From assembly GCF_004770145.1 (NCBI RefSeq), contig NZ_RQFW01000018.1:1-64000 (forward strand): a stretch of 64,000 bases of DNA, given 5' to 3'. The stretch's first letter is position 1. Each line of letters starts with the position of its first letter. The translations under genes and the position numbers were made by a program. Below the pieces are notes generated by a model. It was given only the letters and a program-made list of their open reading frames with translations, was not told where the DNA came from and did no database searches. Shown in pieces: positions 54,630-63,978 of the stretch. The DNA is from Leptospira bourretii. Its GTDB lineage: Bacteria > Spirochaetota > Leptospiria > Leptospirales > Leptospiraceae.

Positions 54630-55090
54630 GGTTCATTCACCCATGGGCTGGAAATATATCTAGGTTTATTTGTTGTTTTTGCCCGGAAGTAATGTTTTAT
54701 ATCGGGACGAATGTCCATAGACAAAATTTCTTTGGTAGTAAAATATCCAAACCCGGAAATTGCCTTTTCTTTCGGATTGAGAACGGGTAAAAGATCTTTG
54801 ACCTTGGTTAAAAAAACAATTTGAATGAGATGTCGTTTTTTATTTGGATCGATGGATTCATTTAAAAATAAAAAATCCATTTTACTCACTTCCAGAGACA
54901 ATTCTTCATTCAGTTCTCGTTTGAGTGCTTCTTCTCCCGACTCACCAAATTCAATCCCACCACCAGGAAGCAACCAATACCCCGACTGTTTTTTTTGCTG
55001 TTGTACAAGCAAAATCTTACCCTTGGGATCTTGGATGAGAGCGGCAACCCGAACTCTCATCGATTTGGATTTTAATAAAAAATCGATCAT
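54626..55090 (-). CDS. NUDIX hydrolase
   Basis: A 154-residue pyrophosphohydrolase. The Nudix box is complete: GGGIEFGESGEEALKRELNEE (given as GGIEFGESGEEALKRELNEE), matching G-x5-E-x7-RE-x2-EE-x-G. The substrate (a nucleoside diphosphate derivative) cannot be told from sequence. The ATG overlaps the rnc stop and its own stop overlaps aroB, so rnc, this gene and aroB are translationally coupled. Confidence 0.92.
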   Translation of the reverse strand: MIDFLLKSKSMRVRVAALIQDPKGKILLVQQQKKQSGYWLLPGGGIEFGESGEEALKRELNEELSLEVSKMDFLFLNESIDPNKKRHLIQIVFLTKVKDLLPVLNPKEKAISGFGYFTTKEILSMDIRPDIKHYFRAKTTNKPRYISSPWVNEP

Positions 55091-55815
55091 AGTATCTTTA
55101 AAAAACGTAAGGCCGCTTTTGCTGCCATCTGTTCTGCCCGACGTTTGTTTTTTCCTTCCCCATTTGTTTGGAAATTTTTATCGCAAACAACAGAAACGAG
55201 GAACTCTTTATCGTGGTCAGGACCCTCTTCTTTCATAACAGAATATTCAGGTAATTTTTTCCATTTCTTTTGGCAAAATTCCTGCAAAATGGTTTTATAA
55301 TCTTTTGTTTCTTCGGCATCATCCACTGCCTTTTCCATCGTTTGGAAATGAGGAGTGAGGAACTTACGACAACTCTCTAATCCTTGGTCCAAATACAAAG
55401 CACCAAGGAAAGCTTCAAAACAGTCTGCTTGTAGATTGGCATTGGCTTCCCCTTTGTCCCTCTCACCTTTGCCGAGGAGTAAATACTCAGGGAACCTGTA
55501 CACACGCGCTAATTTCGCAATGGCGGGCGCAGAAACCATTTTGCTTTTTAGTTTAGCAAGTTTCCCTTCTTTTCCTTTGGGTAGGGATCTATATAAAAAT
55601 TCGGCAGCGAGGATTCCGAGGACCGAGTCACCAAGGAACTCCAAACGTTCATTGTCAGATAAATAACGATCTGAGTCTTCGTTTGCGAATGACCTGTGAA
55701 CAAATGCTAGGTGGAGAAGAGAAATATCCTTAAATTGGGTTTTTGTTAAAACTTGGAGTTCTTTAAGAGAGGAAATTCTTTCAGGTGGGAGTTTGATACG
55801 AATCGAGTCGGACAA
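55087..55815 (-). CDS. rnc: Ribonuclease III
   Basis: A 242-residue double-strand-specific ribonuclease. The signature ERLEFLGDSVLG is present, with a second acidic block (ADCFEAFLGALYLDQG) that completes the metal site, and a dsRNA-binding domain at the C terminus (DYKTILQEFCQKKWKKLPEY to RAEQMAAKAALRFL). It matures rRNA and regulates some mRNAs. The start codon appears to be TTG, with no clear ribosome site, and a strong hairpin lies just upstream of it. Confidence 0.93.
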   Translation of the reverse strand: MSDSIRIKLPPERISSLKELQVLTKTQFKDISLLHLAFVHRSFANEDSDRYLSDNERLEFLGDSVLGILAAEFLYRSLPKGKEGKLAKLKSKMVSAPAIAKLARVYRFPEYLLLGKGERDKGEANANLQADCFEAFLGALYLDQGLESCRKFLTPHFQTMEKAVDDAEETKDYKTILQEFCQKKWKKLPEYSVMKEEGPDHDKEFLVSVVCDKNFQTNGEGKNKRRAEQMAAKAALRFLKIL

Positions 55816-55827
55816 GGGTTCAAAGAT

Positions 55828-55854
55828 CCGGGTTCCTCTATTCGGGGAACCCGG
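55828..55854. terminator. Hairpin in the rnc leader
   Basis: CCGGGTTCC (55828-55836) and GGAACCCGG (55846-55854) form a perfect 9-bp stem with a 9-base loop. It lies between acpP and rnc, 12 bases before the TTG start. It may attenuate transcription from acpP or be a cleavage target for RNase III itself. Confidence 0.65.
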
Positions 55855-55869
55855 TTTTTGGATTGGGAA

Positions 55870-56103
55870 TTACCCCTTAAGTTTATCGATGAATTTAATT
55901 ACATCGCCTACGGTTTGGATTTTTTCTGCGTCTTCGTCAGAAATTTCCACACCAAACTCTTCTTCAAGAGCCATTACTAGCTCAACTGTATCAAGAGAGT
56001 CAGCACCAAGATCATTGATGAAGTGAGCTTCAGGTGTAACTTCTGACTCATCAACACCAAGTTGTTCTACGATGATTGACTTAATTTTTTCGAAATCTGC
56101 CAT
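55870..56103 (-). CDS. acpP: Acyl carrier protein
   Basis: A 77-residue acyl carrier protein. Start set at the ATG of MADFEKI, with GGAGG upstream; the open frame extends 12 codons further. The phosphopantetheine site is Ser36 in [11 protein letters not shown], and the protein is strongly acidic as the family requires. It carries growing acyl chains in fatty-acid synthesis. In many bacteria acpP directly follows fabG; here a 5-kb plus-strand block separates them, while rnc follows as usual. Confidence 0.97.
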   Translation of the reverse strand: MADFEKIKSIIVEQLGVDESEVTPEAHFINDLGADSLDTVELVMALEEEFGVEISDEDAEKIQTVGDVIKFIDKLKG

Positions 56104-56479
56104 TTTATATCCTCCAGGCCACTGTGAACAGTGGGGCAAGTGTTAAATCGTTTTCCGCCAGGTATATATGTACGCCTAGCGTTTTTTTAAAATGAAATTG
56201 TCGGAATTTTTGGCAAGTCTAAATAGATTATTTTCCTCTTGAAACCTTTGACATCATTCTAACATCACCTAACGCAAATTAACTTCAGGAAAATTCTTGC
56301 GTTTTGTTCAGAAAACCGAGTCCACACCCAAAGGACCCAGACATTTCCAAAATCCTGACCCGATTTCCAATGCTTTGCTCCATTTTAGCAGATTTACTTT
56401 CTGTTATAATGGAATTAACTTCCCCCAATCCCTCCCCTTTGCGAAAACAATCCCAAGAAAATAAATAAAGGAGAATTCC
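56104..56479. other. Intergenic region upstream of acpP and the third rhodanese lipoprotein
   Basis: A 376-base divergent gap with no gene. It should hold the acpP promoter on the minus strand and that of the plus-strand lipoprotein. An inverted repeat AACGCAA (56271-56277) and TTGCGTT (56297-56303) lies in it, followed on the plus strand by TTTG. A TTGACA at 56248 has no good -10 partner. Confidence 0.5.
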
Positions 56480-57973
56480 ATGACTCAAAAATGGATCCAA
56501 CTATTCACCACTTTCCTCCTACTTTCCTTCTCGGTATCTTGTGCAGAAAAGAAAGAAGACAATAACACACTACTCGCAGGCCTACTTCTCTTTGCCGCAA
56601 ACCAAGTGAAAGTGAATACAGCCGCCGATTTAGTGAACGAATCGGCAGCGGACTACAATCAAAACAATTGGGGACTCATCACTCCGCAAACTTTGGCCCG
56701 ATTTGTAAACAATTGGCAGACAAACAAACCAAGCCACATCACAGGAAACCTCATCATCTTACAAACAGATGCAGCTGATCGTGTAGCGGGAGGTGCTGCT
56801 TCCCCATACATAACTGAAAATCCAAGCCAAGGTGTCTACGTATACCTATTAGATGATTATAAAACTGTCGATTTACCAAGTGGAGGATTCCGTTTCAACC
56901 AAACAAGAGACACGGGCCTATTCTCCAACTCCGTTCGTTACCAAGCAAATGGACAGTTTGTAGATGATTGGCTAAAAACTTTTGGAATCAATCTCTCTAA
57001 AGACTTAGTTGTTTTTACTGTTGGTACAGGGAATGGAATCACAGCAGGAGCTTATCCAGCAAAAGCAGTGGGAGCCGGTGCCGTACAAGATGTAACAAGA
57101 GCGGTATATTGGTTACGTTATTGGGGAGCCGATATCAAAAACTTGGCAATTCTCAATGGAAACCTGAACAAAAAAGCAACTGGTGCAGGGATTCCTCTTT
57201 CTGCAAGTCGGTCAGGAATCAACTTAGAAAGGAATGCTGGATTTTCAGTGAAACAACTACGAGTTGATAATACTGTGCTTACCCTTGGATTGGAAGATAT
57301 TTACGAGATTGCAAAAACTGGCGGGACCGCAAATCTTCCTGGCCTTACCGCCAAACAACAGATTATTGATGCAAGGCCAGCCACACAATACAATGGGACT
57401 GCGGATGGTTTAAACGTAGCACGAAATGCACTTCTAACAAATCCAGGAAACCAAGCCTACATCACAACTTCCTTTCAATCATCAGGTGCCCCTTCTGCCA
57501 GTGCAGGCAACCAAACCTTTGTCCCTTTCGAAGGGAATATCAAATCTTCCAAAACATTTCCATGGGCCGACCTACTCAAAGACAATGCGGATGGATATGA
57601 ATTCTTAGACAAAGCAGCCATCAAAACATTGTTTGATACAACAAGAGCTGTTTACTCACCAGGAACCACCATTGTCAGCCAATGCCGTACAAACTTTGAA
57701 GCCCAGGTCAATGGATTTGCCTCGTTGAATATCCTTGGATACCCAACAGTCTATTATGATGGATCTCTCGTGGAATGGACGGCTCTAGTAGCGGGACATG
57801 GAACCAATTCCATCAACCAAGTGCCTGCAGACTTCAAATGGAGAACGGATACTTCCAATGTATCAACTTTTCTTTGGTACAATGAACCAACACATGTGGT
57901 TCGCCCTGTTGTAAATCTCACGGCAACGACTACAAAAAAATTCATCCAAGAAGATAAGGCTTATAAGTACTAA
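56480..57973 (+). CDS. Tandem-rhodanese lipoprotein, third family member
   Basis: A 497-residue lipoprotein (Cys21 in FSVSCAEKK; AAAGGAGA before the ATG) of the same family as those at 32456 and 35218. It has the N-terminal signature DYNQNNWGLITPQTL, first rhodanese domain (GINLSKDLVVFTVG, YWGADIKNLAILNGNLN) and second domain with IIDARPATQYNG, FEGNIKSSKTFPWADLL, the active loop CRTNFEA with Cys402 and YYDGSLVEW. It ends EDKAYKY. Cys402 is exactly 95 residues from the end, as in the protein at 32456. It stands alone, without a cytochrome gene next to it. Confidence 0.87.
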   Translation: MTQKWIQLFTTFLLLSFSVSCAEKKEDNNTLLAGLLLFAANQVKVNTAADLVNESAADYNQNNWGLITPQTLARFVNNWQTNKPSHITGNLIILQTDAADRVAGGAASPYITENPSQGVYVYLLDDYKTVDLPSGGFRFNQTRDTGLFSNSVRYQANGQFVDDWLKTFGINLSKDLVVFTVGTGNGITAGAYPAKAVGAGAVQDVTRAVYWLRYWGADIKNLAILNGNLNKKATGAGIPLSASRSGINLERNAGFSVKQLRVDNTVLTLGLEDIYEIAKTGGTANLPGLTAKQQIIDARPATQYNGTADGLNVARNALLTNPGNQAYITTSFQSSGAPSASAGNQTFVPFEGNIKSSKTFPWADLLKDNADGYEFLDKAAIKTLFDTTRAVYSPGTTIVSQCRTNFEAQVNGFASLNILGYPTVYYDGSLVEWTALVAGHGTNSINQVPADFKWRTDTSNVSTFLWYNEPTHVVRPVVNLTATTTKKFIQEDKAYKY

Positions 57974-57995
57974 TCTCTTTCCCAGTTTACACTTC

Positions 57996-58019
57996 GTCTC
58001 CCTGCGAAAGTAGGGAGAC
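57996..58019 (+). terminator. Terminator hairpin after rhodanese lipoprotein
   Basis: GTCTCCCT and AGGGAGAC form a perfect 8-bp stem with an 8-base loop, 22 bases after the stop, followed by AATCTTTTA. It likely separates the lipoprotein transcript from the DUF1538 gene. Confidence 0.6.
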
Positions 58020-58072
58020 AATCTTTTAGAAATTCCCTTTCCAAGAAAGTTTTTCCTAGTCAGTTTGTATTT

Positions 58073-59977
58073 ATGGCAAGGAACGAAAAAGAAGAATCCA
58101 TCCACATTGGGTTTCGTGAGACCATTACCTTAATCCTCCCCTACTTTCAAAAAAAAATTTGGGACCAAATCAAAGCCGTCATCTGGATTGTTCTGTATCT
58201 TGCTCTCTTTCAATTATTCATTTTGCGAATTCCCATCAAAGAAGCAGGTCTAATTGCCTTGGGAATCTCTGCAGTAGTCCTTGGTTTGGCTTTCTTTTTG
58301 GAAGGACTGTTTTTGGGTCTCATGCCCTTGGGTGAGGCATTGGGACTTCGCCTTCCACAGAAATTAGGAATTTTTAGCATCATCCTTTTTTCCATATTGA
58401 TGGGAGTTGGTGCCACACTGGCAGAGCCAGCCATCACCATCCTTCGTGCCTGTGGGAGTAAGGTGGCGCCTTGGGATGCTCCACTACTCTATTTTTTGTT
58501 AAACGAAGGGTCTTTTTATCTTTACCTTTCCATTGCCATAGGGGTTGGGATCTCCGTTGTCTTTGGTATGTTACGATTTTTATTTGGATTTTCTTTAATG
58601 CGAATCCTTGTGCCAACCATAGTGATTCTGTTAGGTGTAAGTATCTATGCATACTTTGATGAAAATTTAAAATTTATATCTGGCCTTGCTTGGGATTCGG
58701 GAGCTGTGACAACGGGACCGGTCACTGTCCCACTGGTTGTGGCGCTGGGAATTGGGATTTCCAAGGTAGCAGAAAAAAATGACCAGAGTAGTGCTTATGG
58801 AGTCGTGACTCTTGCTTCTCTTTTTCCCATCCTCTCTGTGTTTTTAGTAGGAATGTATTTTTCTGGAAAACTACCCAAACCAATGCCGGAAGAAGTATTT
58901 TTTAAACAAGGAATCAAATTAGAAGAAGCCAAACTTCTGCTTGGTGATTCATACAAAGTCCCTTCCACAAAAGAAGTATCTCTGCCAAAAAAAATTAGCC
59001 CACCTGAATTTTTCATAAAGGCAAAAGAAAATATTTTTGATGCTTTTGAATTAGCAATCCGGGCCATTTTACCTTTATCAATTTTTTTACTTTTGTTTTT
59101 AGGATTAATTCTTAAAGAAAAAATATCCTACCCCGAAGAAGTTTTTTTGGGGATTGGATTTTCTATCATTGGTCTTAGCATTTTTAACTTTGGGATCATC
59201 TTCGGATTAAATAAACTGGGAGACCAAGTCGGTGGGAAACTTCCATCCACGTTTCGTTCCATTGAACTCATCGACTCCACAAAATTTATTCCTAACTTTA
59301 ACCCAAAATCTGTTTTGAAAGCCGTCAACGAAGATGGAAAAGAAGAAAAGTTCTTTTATCTAAAAGAAAGAAAATCCTATACAGGAATCCCATACCATGA
59401 AGAAAACTGGAATCAAAAAAACAAAGTGTATGAATATGTTCCCATCCACGGACCAATTTTTGGGAAAGAAGACAATTTATTAGGTTACTTAGTAGTTCTT
59501 GTATTTGCTTTCTTTTTGGGATATAGCGCAACACTCGCCGAACCAGCATTATCTGCCCTAGGAAATACTGTAGAAGAAACAACCGTTGGTACTTTTCGAA
59601 AATCTTTATTAATTCAATCTGTGGCGGTGGGAGTGGGACTTGGAACTCTCCTTGGTATGTTAAAAATTTTATTAGAAATTCCTTTGGTTTGGATTGTTGT
59701 TCCCATTTATCTTTTACTTCTTTTTTTAAATACATTTAGCAAATCAGAATTTATTGATATAGCCTGGGATAGCGCTGGAGTGACCACAGGCCCCATCACT
59801 GTTCCACTAATCATCGCCATGGGACTTGGGATCGGCAACCAAATGGGAACTGTCGATGGATTTGGAATTTTAGCAGCCGCATCTGCTTTTCCCATCTTAT
59901 CTGTTTTGATTATGGGTATGATTGTTGAGAACTCCCGCAAACTTTCGTTACGTGATTCAGAACTAAAAGAGAAATAA
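58073..59977 (+). CDS. DUF1538 membrane protein with two homologous halves
   Basis: A 634-residue membrane protein of the DUF1538 family. The unit occurs twice: first half with TLAEPAITILRACGSKV and WDSGAVTTGPVTVPLVVALG, second half with SATLAEPALSALGNTVEE and WDSAGVTTGPITVPLIIAMG. Each unit has about six helices. A basic-polar loop lies between them (about 300-470). The internal repeat and the T-T-G-P-x-T-V-P motif suggest a transporter, with substrate unknown; DUF1538 proteins have no proven activity that I know. The PII-like gene starts one base after the stop, which suggests it is the regulator of this protein. Confidence 0.88.
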   Translation: MARNEKEESIHIGFRETITLILPYFQKKIWDQIKAVIWIVLYLALFQLFILRIPIKEAGLIALGISAVVLGLAFFLEGLFLGLMPLGEALGLRLPQKLGIFSIILFSILMGVGATLAEPAITILRACGSKVAPWDAPLLYFLLNEGSFYLYLSIAIGVGISVVFGMLRFLFGFSLMRILVPTIVILLGVSIYAYFDENLKFISGLAWDSGAVTTGPVTVPLVVALGIGISKVAEKNDQSSAYGVVTLASLFPILSVFLVGMYFSGKLPKPMPEEVFFKQGIKLEEAKLLLGDSYKVPSTKEVSLPKKISPPEFFIKAKENIFDAFELAIRAILPLSIFLLLFLGLILKEKISYPEEVFLGIGFSIIGLSIFNFGIIFGLNKLGDQVGGKLPSTFRSIELIDSTKFIPNFNPKSVLKAVNEDGKEEKFFYLKERKSYTGIPYHEENWNQKNKVYEYVPIHGPIFGKEDNLLGYLVVLVFAFFLGYSATLAEPALSALGNTVEETTVGTFRKSLLIQSVAVGVGLGTLLGMLKILLEIPLVWIVVPIYLLLLFLNTFSKSEFIDIAWDSAGVTTGPITVPLIIAMGLGIGNQMGTVDGFGILAAASAFPILSVLIMGMIVENSRKLSLRDSELKEK

Positions 59978-59978
59978 A

Positions 59979-61103
59979 ATGCATTTTAAACAAAAAGCGA
60001 TACGAATCACTGCAATCGTACATAGAGATTTAACCGACCTCGTTGTTTCCGCCTTAAAACGAAATAATATCCACTATTTCCATATGGAACCAGGCAGGTA
60101 TCCAGTCCTTGCCAAACGAGGTTGGCTTCTTTTTGATTTTTACCAAAACCATTCTATCATTGATACGCCGGTTACGATCTTTGAAGTTTCCTGTGAGGCC
60201 TCTACTGAAAACTTTTTACTTTCGCTTTTCCGAGATGCAGCAGAACTAAACATCCCAGGTCACGGCAGTGTGTATTCAGAGACGATTGAATTCCACAGTC
60301 CTCTCCCAGCCGACTACATTGTCACAACGGAAGAAAAAACCAAAACCATTGGTTTTTCAGGACTCACTGGAATTTTTTGTATTTTACCTCGCGGGTCAGC
60401 AGAACCTATAGCTCGTTTGATTCTGCAAAACGGTGTGGCCGTTCCTACCATTAGTTATGGAACAGGGACAGGATTACGGGATCAGTTGGGACTTTTAAGA
60501 ATCACAATTCCAAAAGAAAAAGAAATTTTAAAATTAGTTGTCCACTCATCGGATGCGGAACATGCGATGGACTTTATCATCGAGGTGGGGCGATTGGATT
60601 TACCAGGCAGAGGATTTATTTTTGAATTCCCAATTGGCCGAGGTTTACTCAATACAAAAGTCAGTTTGGAAGGACCCAAACAAGCAGCCAGTATGGACCA
60701 AATCATTTCCGCATTAGACCAGTTATACGGAAATATGGAATGGAGAAAAAAATCCAATCAATTTAGACAATCGGCTCGTCATAGAAATTATTTTGAAGGG
60801 GTGAATGTTGTCATCAACTGCAAAGAGGAATCTATTGAATCCACTCTTGCCAATCTACGAAAAGTGGGAGTTTCCAGTTCCACAATCTCCCTCAACAAAT
60901 TGGTTCATTCCCAAAATGAAAAAAATGCATTTACACCAGCAAGAGAGGTAGCCAATATTCTGATCCCTAAAAAAAATCTTTCAGAAGTACTTAGCTTATT
61001 GGAAGAAACTGGATTTTTCGGAGAAGAAACAGAAGGGATTGTTTACACAATCGAAATCCCAAGAGCCTTCTCTTACCAATCGAAACTCGGTAAAAGAAAA
61101 TAA
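59979..61103 (+). CDS. Triple PII-like regulator domain protein
   Basis: A 374-residue soluble protein built of three PII/CutA-like ferredoxin-fold repeats: about residues 5-115 (ITAIVHRDLTDLVVSALKRN to YSETIEF), 125-240 (GIFCILPRGSAEPIARLIL to GRGFIFEFPIGRG) and 270-370 (NVVINCKEESIESTLANLR to TEGIVYTIEIP). The middle unit keeps the PII-type GLRDQLG and GRGFIF features best. PII proteins are normally trimers of one domain; this chain could mimic a trimer in one polypeptide. The gene follows DUF1538 by one base, so I infer it controls that transporter. The tyrosine used for uridylylation in GlnB is not obvious. Confidence 0.78.
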   Translation: MHFKQKAIRITAIVHRDLTDLVVSALKRNNIHYFHMEPGRYPVLAKRGWLLFDFYQNHSIIDTPVTIFEVSCEASTENFLLSLFRDAAELNIPGHGSVYSETIEFHSPLPADYIVTTEEKTKTIGFSGLTGIFCILPRGSAEPIARLILQNGVAVPTISYGTGTGLRDQLGLLRITIPKEKEILKLVVHSSDAEHAMDFIIEVGRLDLPGRGFIFEFPIGRGLLNTKVSLEGPKQAASMDQIISALDQLYGNMEWRKKSNQFRQSARHRNYFEGVNVVINCKEESIESTLANLRKVGVSSSTISLNKLVHSQNEKNAFTPAREVANILIPKKNLSEVLSLLEETGFFGEETEGIVYTIEIPRAFSYQSKLGKRK

Positions 61104-61105
61104 AA

Positions 61106-61139
61106 ATCCCCTCATCTCGAAGTATCGAAATCAGGGGAT
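61106..61139 (-). terminator. Terminator hairpin downstream of fabG
   Basis: ATCCCCT and AGGGGAT are the outer 7-bp stem and TCGA/TCGA an inner one around AGTA. On the minus strand it is followed by TTTTTATTTTC, a good U-tract, so it ends the hisG-rpmF-plsX-fabG direction; it may also stop plus-strand transcription from the PII-like gene, which ends at 61103. Confidence 0.75.
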
Positions 61140-61231
61140 CTACTATCACCAAAAGATGGTAAGGTGGTAAACTTAAGATCAGTCTTCAATCAATCTGAAG
61201 GAAAACTGACCAACGTCTTATTTCCTAAATC

Positions 61232-61993
61232 TTAGTGACCGCCACCTGGTAAAAATCCACCACCATTAATATCAAGGATATGTCCTGTGATAAAAGAAGA
61301 TGCATCAGATGCAAGGAATGCGATTCCGTTTGCGATATCTTCTGGTAAACCAGCACGTTTGAGTGGAATTGCTTGCACCATACCATGTCTGATGTTTTCA
61401 GGGATTGCTTCTGTCATTTCAGTTGCGATAAATCCTGGAGCAATTGCGTTACAACGAACCTTTCTAGAAGCCATCTCAAGAGCTACTGCTTTTGTAAAAC
61501 CAATCACACCTGCTTTGGATGCCGAGTAGTTTGTTTGTCCAATGTTTCCATTTTCACCAGAAATAGAAGAAAGGTTGATGATCGATCCACCATTTTCTTG
61601 TTTCATCATGACTTTGATGGCAGCTTGTGTACAGAGATAAGTTCCAGTTAGGTTTACTGCAATCACAGAATCCCATTGTTCTTTTTTCATTCTCATGAGG
61701 AGAGTGTCACGAGTGATCCCTGCGTTGTTCACTAGGATATCAACAGATCCAAATTCTTTTTTTGCAGAATCAATTAGTTTTTGAGCATCTTCTTCAACAG
61801 AAACGTTTGCGACAACTGCGATTGCTTTGTAACCTTTTGATTTTAATTCTTCCGCAGTGGCATTCGTTGCTTCTGGGTTCATATCCGCTACAACGATATT
61901 GGCTCCAAGAGAAGCAAGTTTCAAACAAGTTGCTTTTCCAATTCCTCTTGCTCCACCTGTTACGATGGCTGTTTTTCCTGATAAACTAATCAT
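61232..61993 (-). CDS. fabG: 3-oxoacyl-ACP reductase
   Basis: A 253-residue short-chain dehydrogenase. NADPH site GGARGIGKAT, NNAG motif (VNNAGITRD), catalytic Ser in NLSSISGENG, and YSASKAG with Tyr and Lys, all in place; the C-terminal substrate loop has GGGFLPGGGH. It reduces 3-oxoacyl-ACP in the elongation cycle. It follows plsX, the normal order in rpmF-plsX-fabG clusters. The usual next gene acpP lies 5 kb further on. Confidence 0.95.
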   Translation of the reverse strand: MISLSGKTAIVTGGARGIGKATCLKLASLGANIVVADMNPEATNATAEELKSKGYKAIAVVANVSVEEDAQKLIDSAKKEFGSVDILVNNAGITRDTLLMRMKKEQWDSVIAVNLTGTYLCTQAAIKVMMKQENGGSIINLSSISGENGNIGQTNYSASKAGVIGFTKAVALEMASRKVRCNAIAPGFIATEMTEAIPENIRHGMVQAIPLKRAGLPEDIANGIAFLASDASSFITGHILDINGGGFLPGGGH

Positions 61994-62067
61994 TTGGTTT
62001 TTCCTCTTTTTTTCTAATTCCTAAAAACATTTTTAAATCTAAAATCTATTAAAATGAATCCTTCTAT

Positions 62068-63090
62068 TTAAACCGAATCACTAAGAATCGTTTTGTATTC
62101 ACTCAGTCTTGTTCGAATTCTATCGTTGATTCCGTGTTTGGCGCACTCTGAAATGACTCTGACTGCATTTTTAACTGCCAATGCATTGGAAGAACCATGC
62201 CCAATCATACAAATCCCTTCTACACCGAGTAGAAGCGCACCGCCATATTCCGCATAGTCTAAACGTTTTTTCACAGCGTTAAATGTTGATTTTAAAAGTA
62301 AGGCACCAGTTTGTGCAAGACTGGATTGTCTGATGGAATTTTTTAAAACATTAAAAATAGATTTTGCAAGACCTTCTGTTGCTTTGAGAACAATGTTCCC
62401 AATAAAACCATCACAAACAACAACGTCTACTTCACGGCCACCGCCATAAAGATCACGACCTTCCACGTTTCCGACGAAGTTAAATGGTATTTTTTTTAAG
62501 AGATCAAAGGTTTTGACAGAAACCGTATTTCCTTTTTTGTCTTCTTCCCCATTGGAAAGAATACCAACCTTAGGATTTTGGATTCCAAAAAGTTCACGAG
62601 AATAGATTTCACCCATCACAGCAAACTGAGCTAAGTATTCGGGTTTACAGTCTACGTTTGCACCAGCATCTAACAGAAGTACAGGTGGCCCTTCCTCTCT
62701 TGGAATATGCGCAGCAATGGGTGGGCGCAAAACGCCAGGTAGGCGGCCAAGGTGTAACAATGCGGCGGCCATAGTAGCACCTGTGTTTCCCGGAGAAAAC
62801 ACACCGATACATTCTTTATCTGCTACCAAACGAACTGCTTTGACTACGGAAGAATCCTCCATAGCGCGTACTGCTATCGAAGGAGAATCATTCATACCAA
62901 TGATTTCGGTAGAATGAATGACACGGATTTTTTCAGTGTCATAATCAAATTTTAACAGGATATCGAGTAACTCTTGTTCGTCTCCAACGAGATACACAGA
63001 CAGCCCGAATTCTCGAACTGCCAGTACCGCGCCCTCGACGATACCTTCAGGGCCGTAATCTCCGCTCATCGCGTCCACGGCGACCCACAT
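62068..63090 (-). CDS. plsX: Phosphate acyltransferase PlsX
   Basis: A 340-residue enzyme that makes acyl phosphate from acyl-ACP, the first step of phospholipid synthesis. Markers: [13 protein letters not shown] at the N terminus, [37 protein letters not shown] and [17 protein letters not shown]. It is cytoplasmic and peripheral to the membrane. It starts 5 bases after rpmF, the usual arrangement. Confidence 0.96.
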   Translation of the reverse strand: MWVAVDAMSGDYGPEGIVEGAVLAVREFGLSVYLVGDEQELLDILLKFDYDTEKIRVIHSTEIIGMNDSPSIAVRAMEDSSVVKAVRLVADKECIGVFSPGNTGATMAAALLHLGRLPGVLRPPIAAHIPREEGPPVLLLDAGANVDCKPEYLAQFAVMGEIYSRELFGIQNPKVGILSNGEEDKKGNTVSVKTFDLLKKIPFNFVGNVEGRDLYGGGREVDVVVCDGFIGNIVLKATEGLAKSIFNVLKNSIRQSSLAQTGALLLKSTFNAVKKRLDYAEYGGALLLGVEGICMIGHGSSNALAVKNAVRVISECAKHGINDRIRTRLSEYKTILSDSV

Positions 63091-63095
63091 AATGG

Positions 63096-63296
63096 TTAGT
63101 TATCTTCGGTCGTTTTTTTAACTTTTTGAGCGACTACGAGTTTTCCCTTATAAAAACCGCAATAAGGGCAAACACGGTGGGATAGAACAAATGATCCACA
63201 ATTGGAACACGGGTTTAAGTTAGGTTTGCCAATCGCGTGATGGGCTCTTTTCGTTCTAACTTTCGATTTTGATTTACGTCTCTTTGGGACTGCCAT
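63096..63296 (-). CDS. rpmF: 50S ribosomal protein L32
   Basis: A 66-residue ribosomal protein with the L32 start [20 protein letters not shown] and two Cys pairs (CSNCG and CPYCG) that bind zinc, so it is the zinc-bound form. Basic N terminus and size are normal. It is upstream of plsX as in many bacteria. Confidence 0.97.
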   Translation of the reverse strand: MAVPKRRKSKSKVRTKRAHHAIGKPNLNPCSNCGSFVLSHRVCPYCGFYKGKLVVAQKVKKTTEDN

Positions 63297-63363
63297 GGCT
63301 ATCCTCTATGGAATTATAACTGGTTTTTACTATGTTTTGGAAAACCAATGTGAAAACAATATT

Positions 63364-63978
63364 TTAATTTTCTAGGCTCTCGATAAGAGACCGTAATTCG
63401 GTGTGTTTGTGATAAAAAGAGGAACGATTGCAGACAAAACGGGCTGTACTGTATAAAATCGACTCAAATTCCTTGAGACCATTGGCTTTGAGAGTCCCAC
63501 CAGTGGATACTAAGTCCACGATACAGTCAGATAGACCTACAATCGGTGCCAGTTCAATCGAACCATAAAGTTTGATGATTTCGCAGGAAATCCCTTTGGA
63601 AAAAAAATATTCCCGAGTTAGGTTGGGGTATTTGGTCGCCACTCGCACTTTGGAGCGTTTGGCAAATAAATCAAAGTCAGGGAATGAGGCAAGAGAGAGA
63701 CGACAAGCCCCTAGTTTCAAATCCACTGGAGCAATGAGATCAAATCCCCCTTCTCGGAGGATGTCCCAGCCCACAATGCCGGCATCAGCGGCTGCTTCTT
63801 CCACATAGGTGCAAACATCTTGGGATCTGACAAATAAAAGACGGAGGCGTTTGTCTTCCGAGACAAAGGTGAGTTCTTTGGAACCCTCGGATGGCAGAGT
63901 TTTTAACCATCCTTTGGATAACAAAAGATCCGCAGTTTCTTCGGCAAGCCTACCTTTCGGAAGAGCCAAAGTTAACAT
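63364..63978 (-). CDS. hisG: ATP phosphoribosyltransferase catalytic subunit (short form)
   Basis: A 204-residue HisG that starts histidine synthesis by joining ATP and PRPP. Markers: [12 protein letters not shown] at the start, [24 protein letters not shown] and [27 protein letters not shown], split as [13 protein letters not shown] and [11 protein letters not shown]. The short form lacks the regulatory ACT-like C-terminal domain and needs HisZ, which is not in this window. The gene is complete inside the window (start at 63978). Confidence 0.95.
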   Translation of the reverse strand: MLTLALPKGRLAEETADLLLSKGWLKTLPSEGSKELTFVSEDKRLRLLFVRSQDVCTYVEEAAADAGIVGWDILREGGFDLIAPVDLKLGACRLSLASFPDFDLFAKRSKVRVATKYPNLTREYFFSKGISCEIIKLYGSIELAPIVGLSDCIVDLVSTGGTLKANGLKEFESILYSTARFVCNRSSFYHKHTELRSLIESLEN

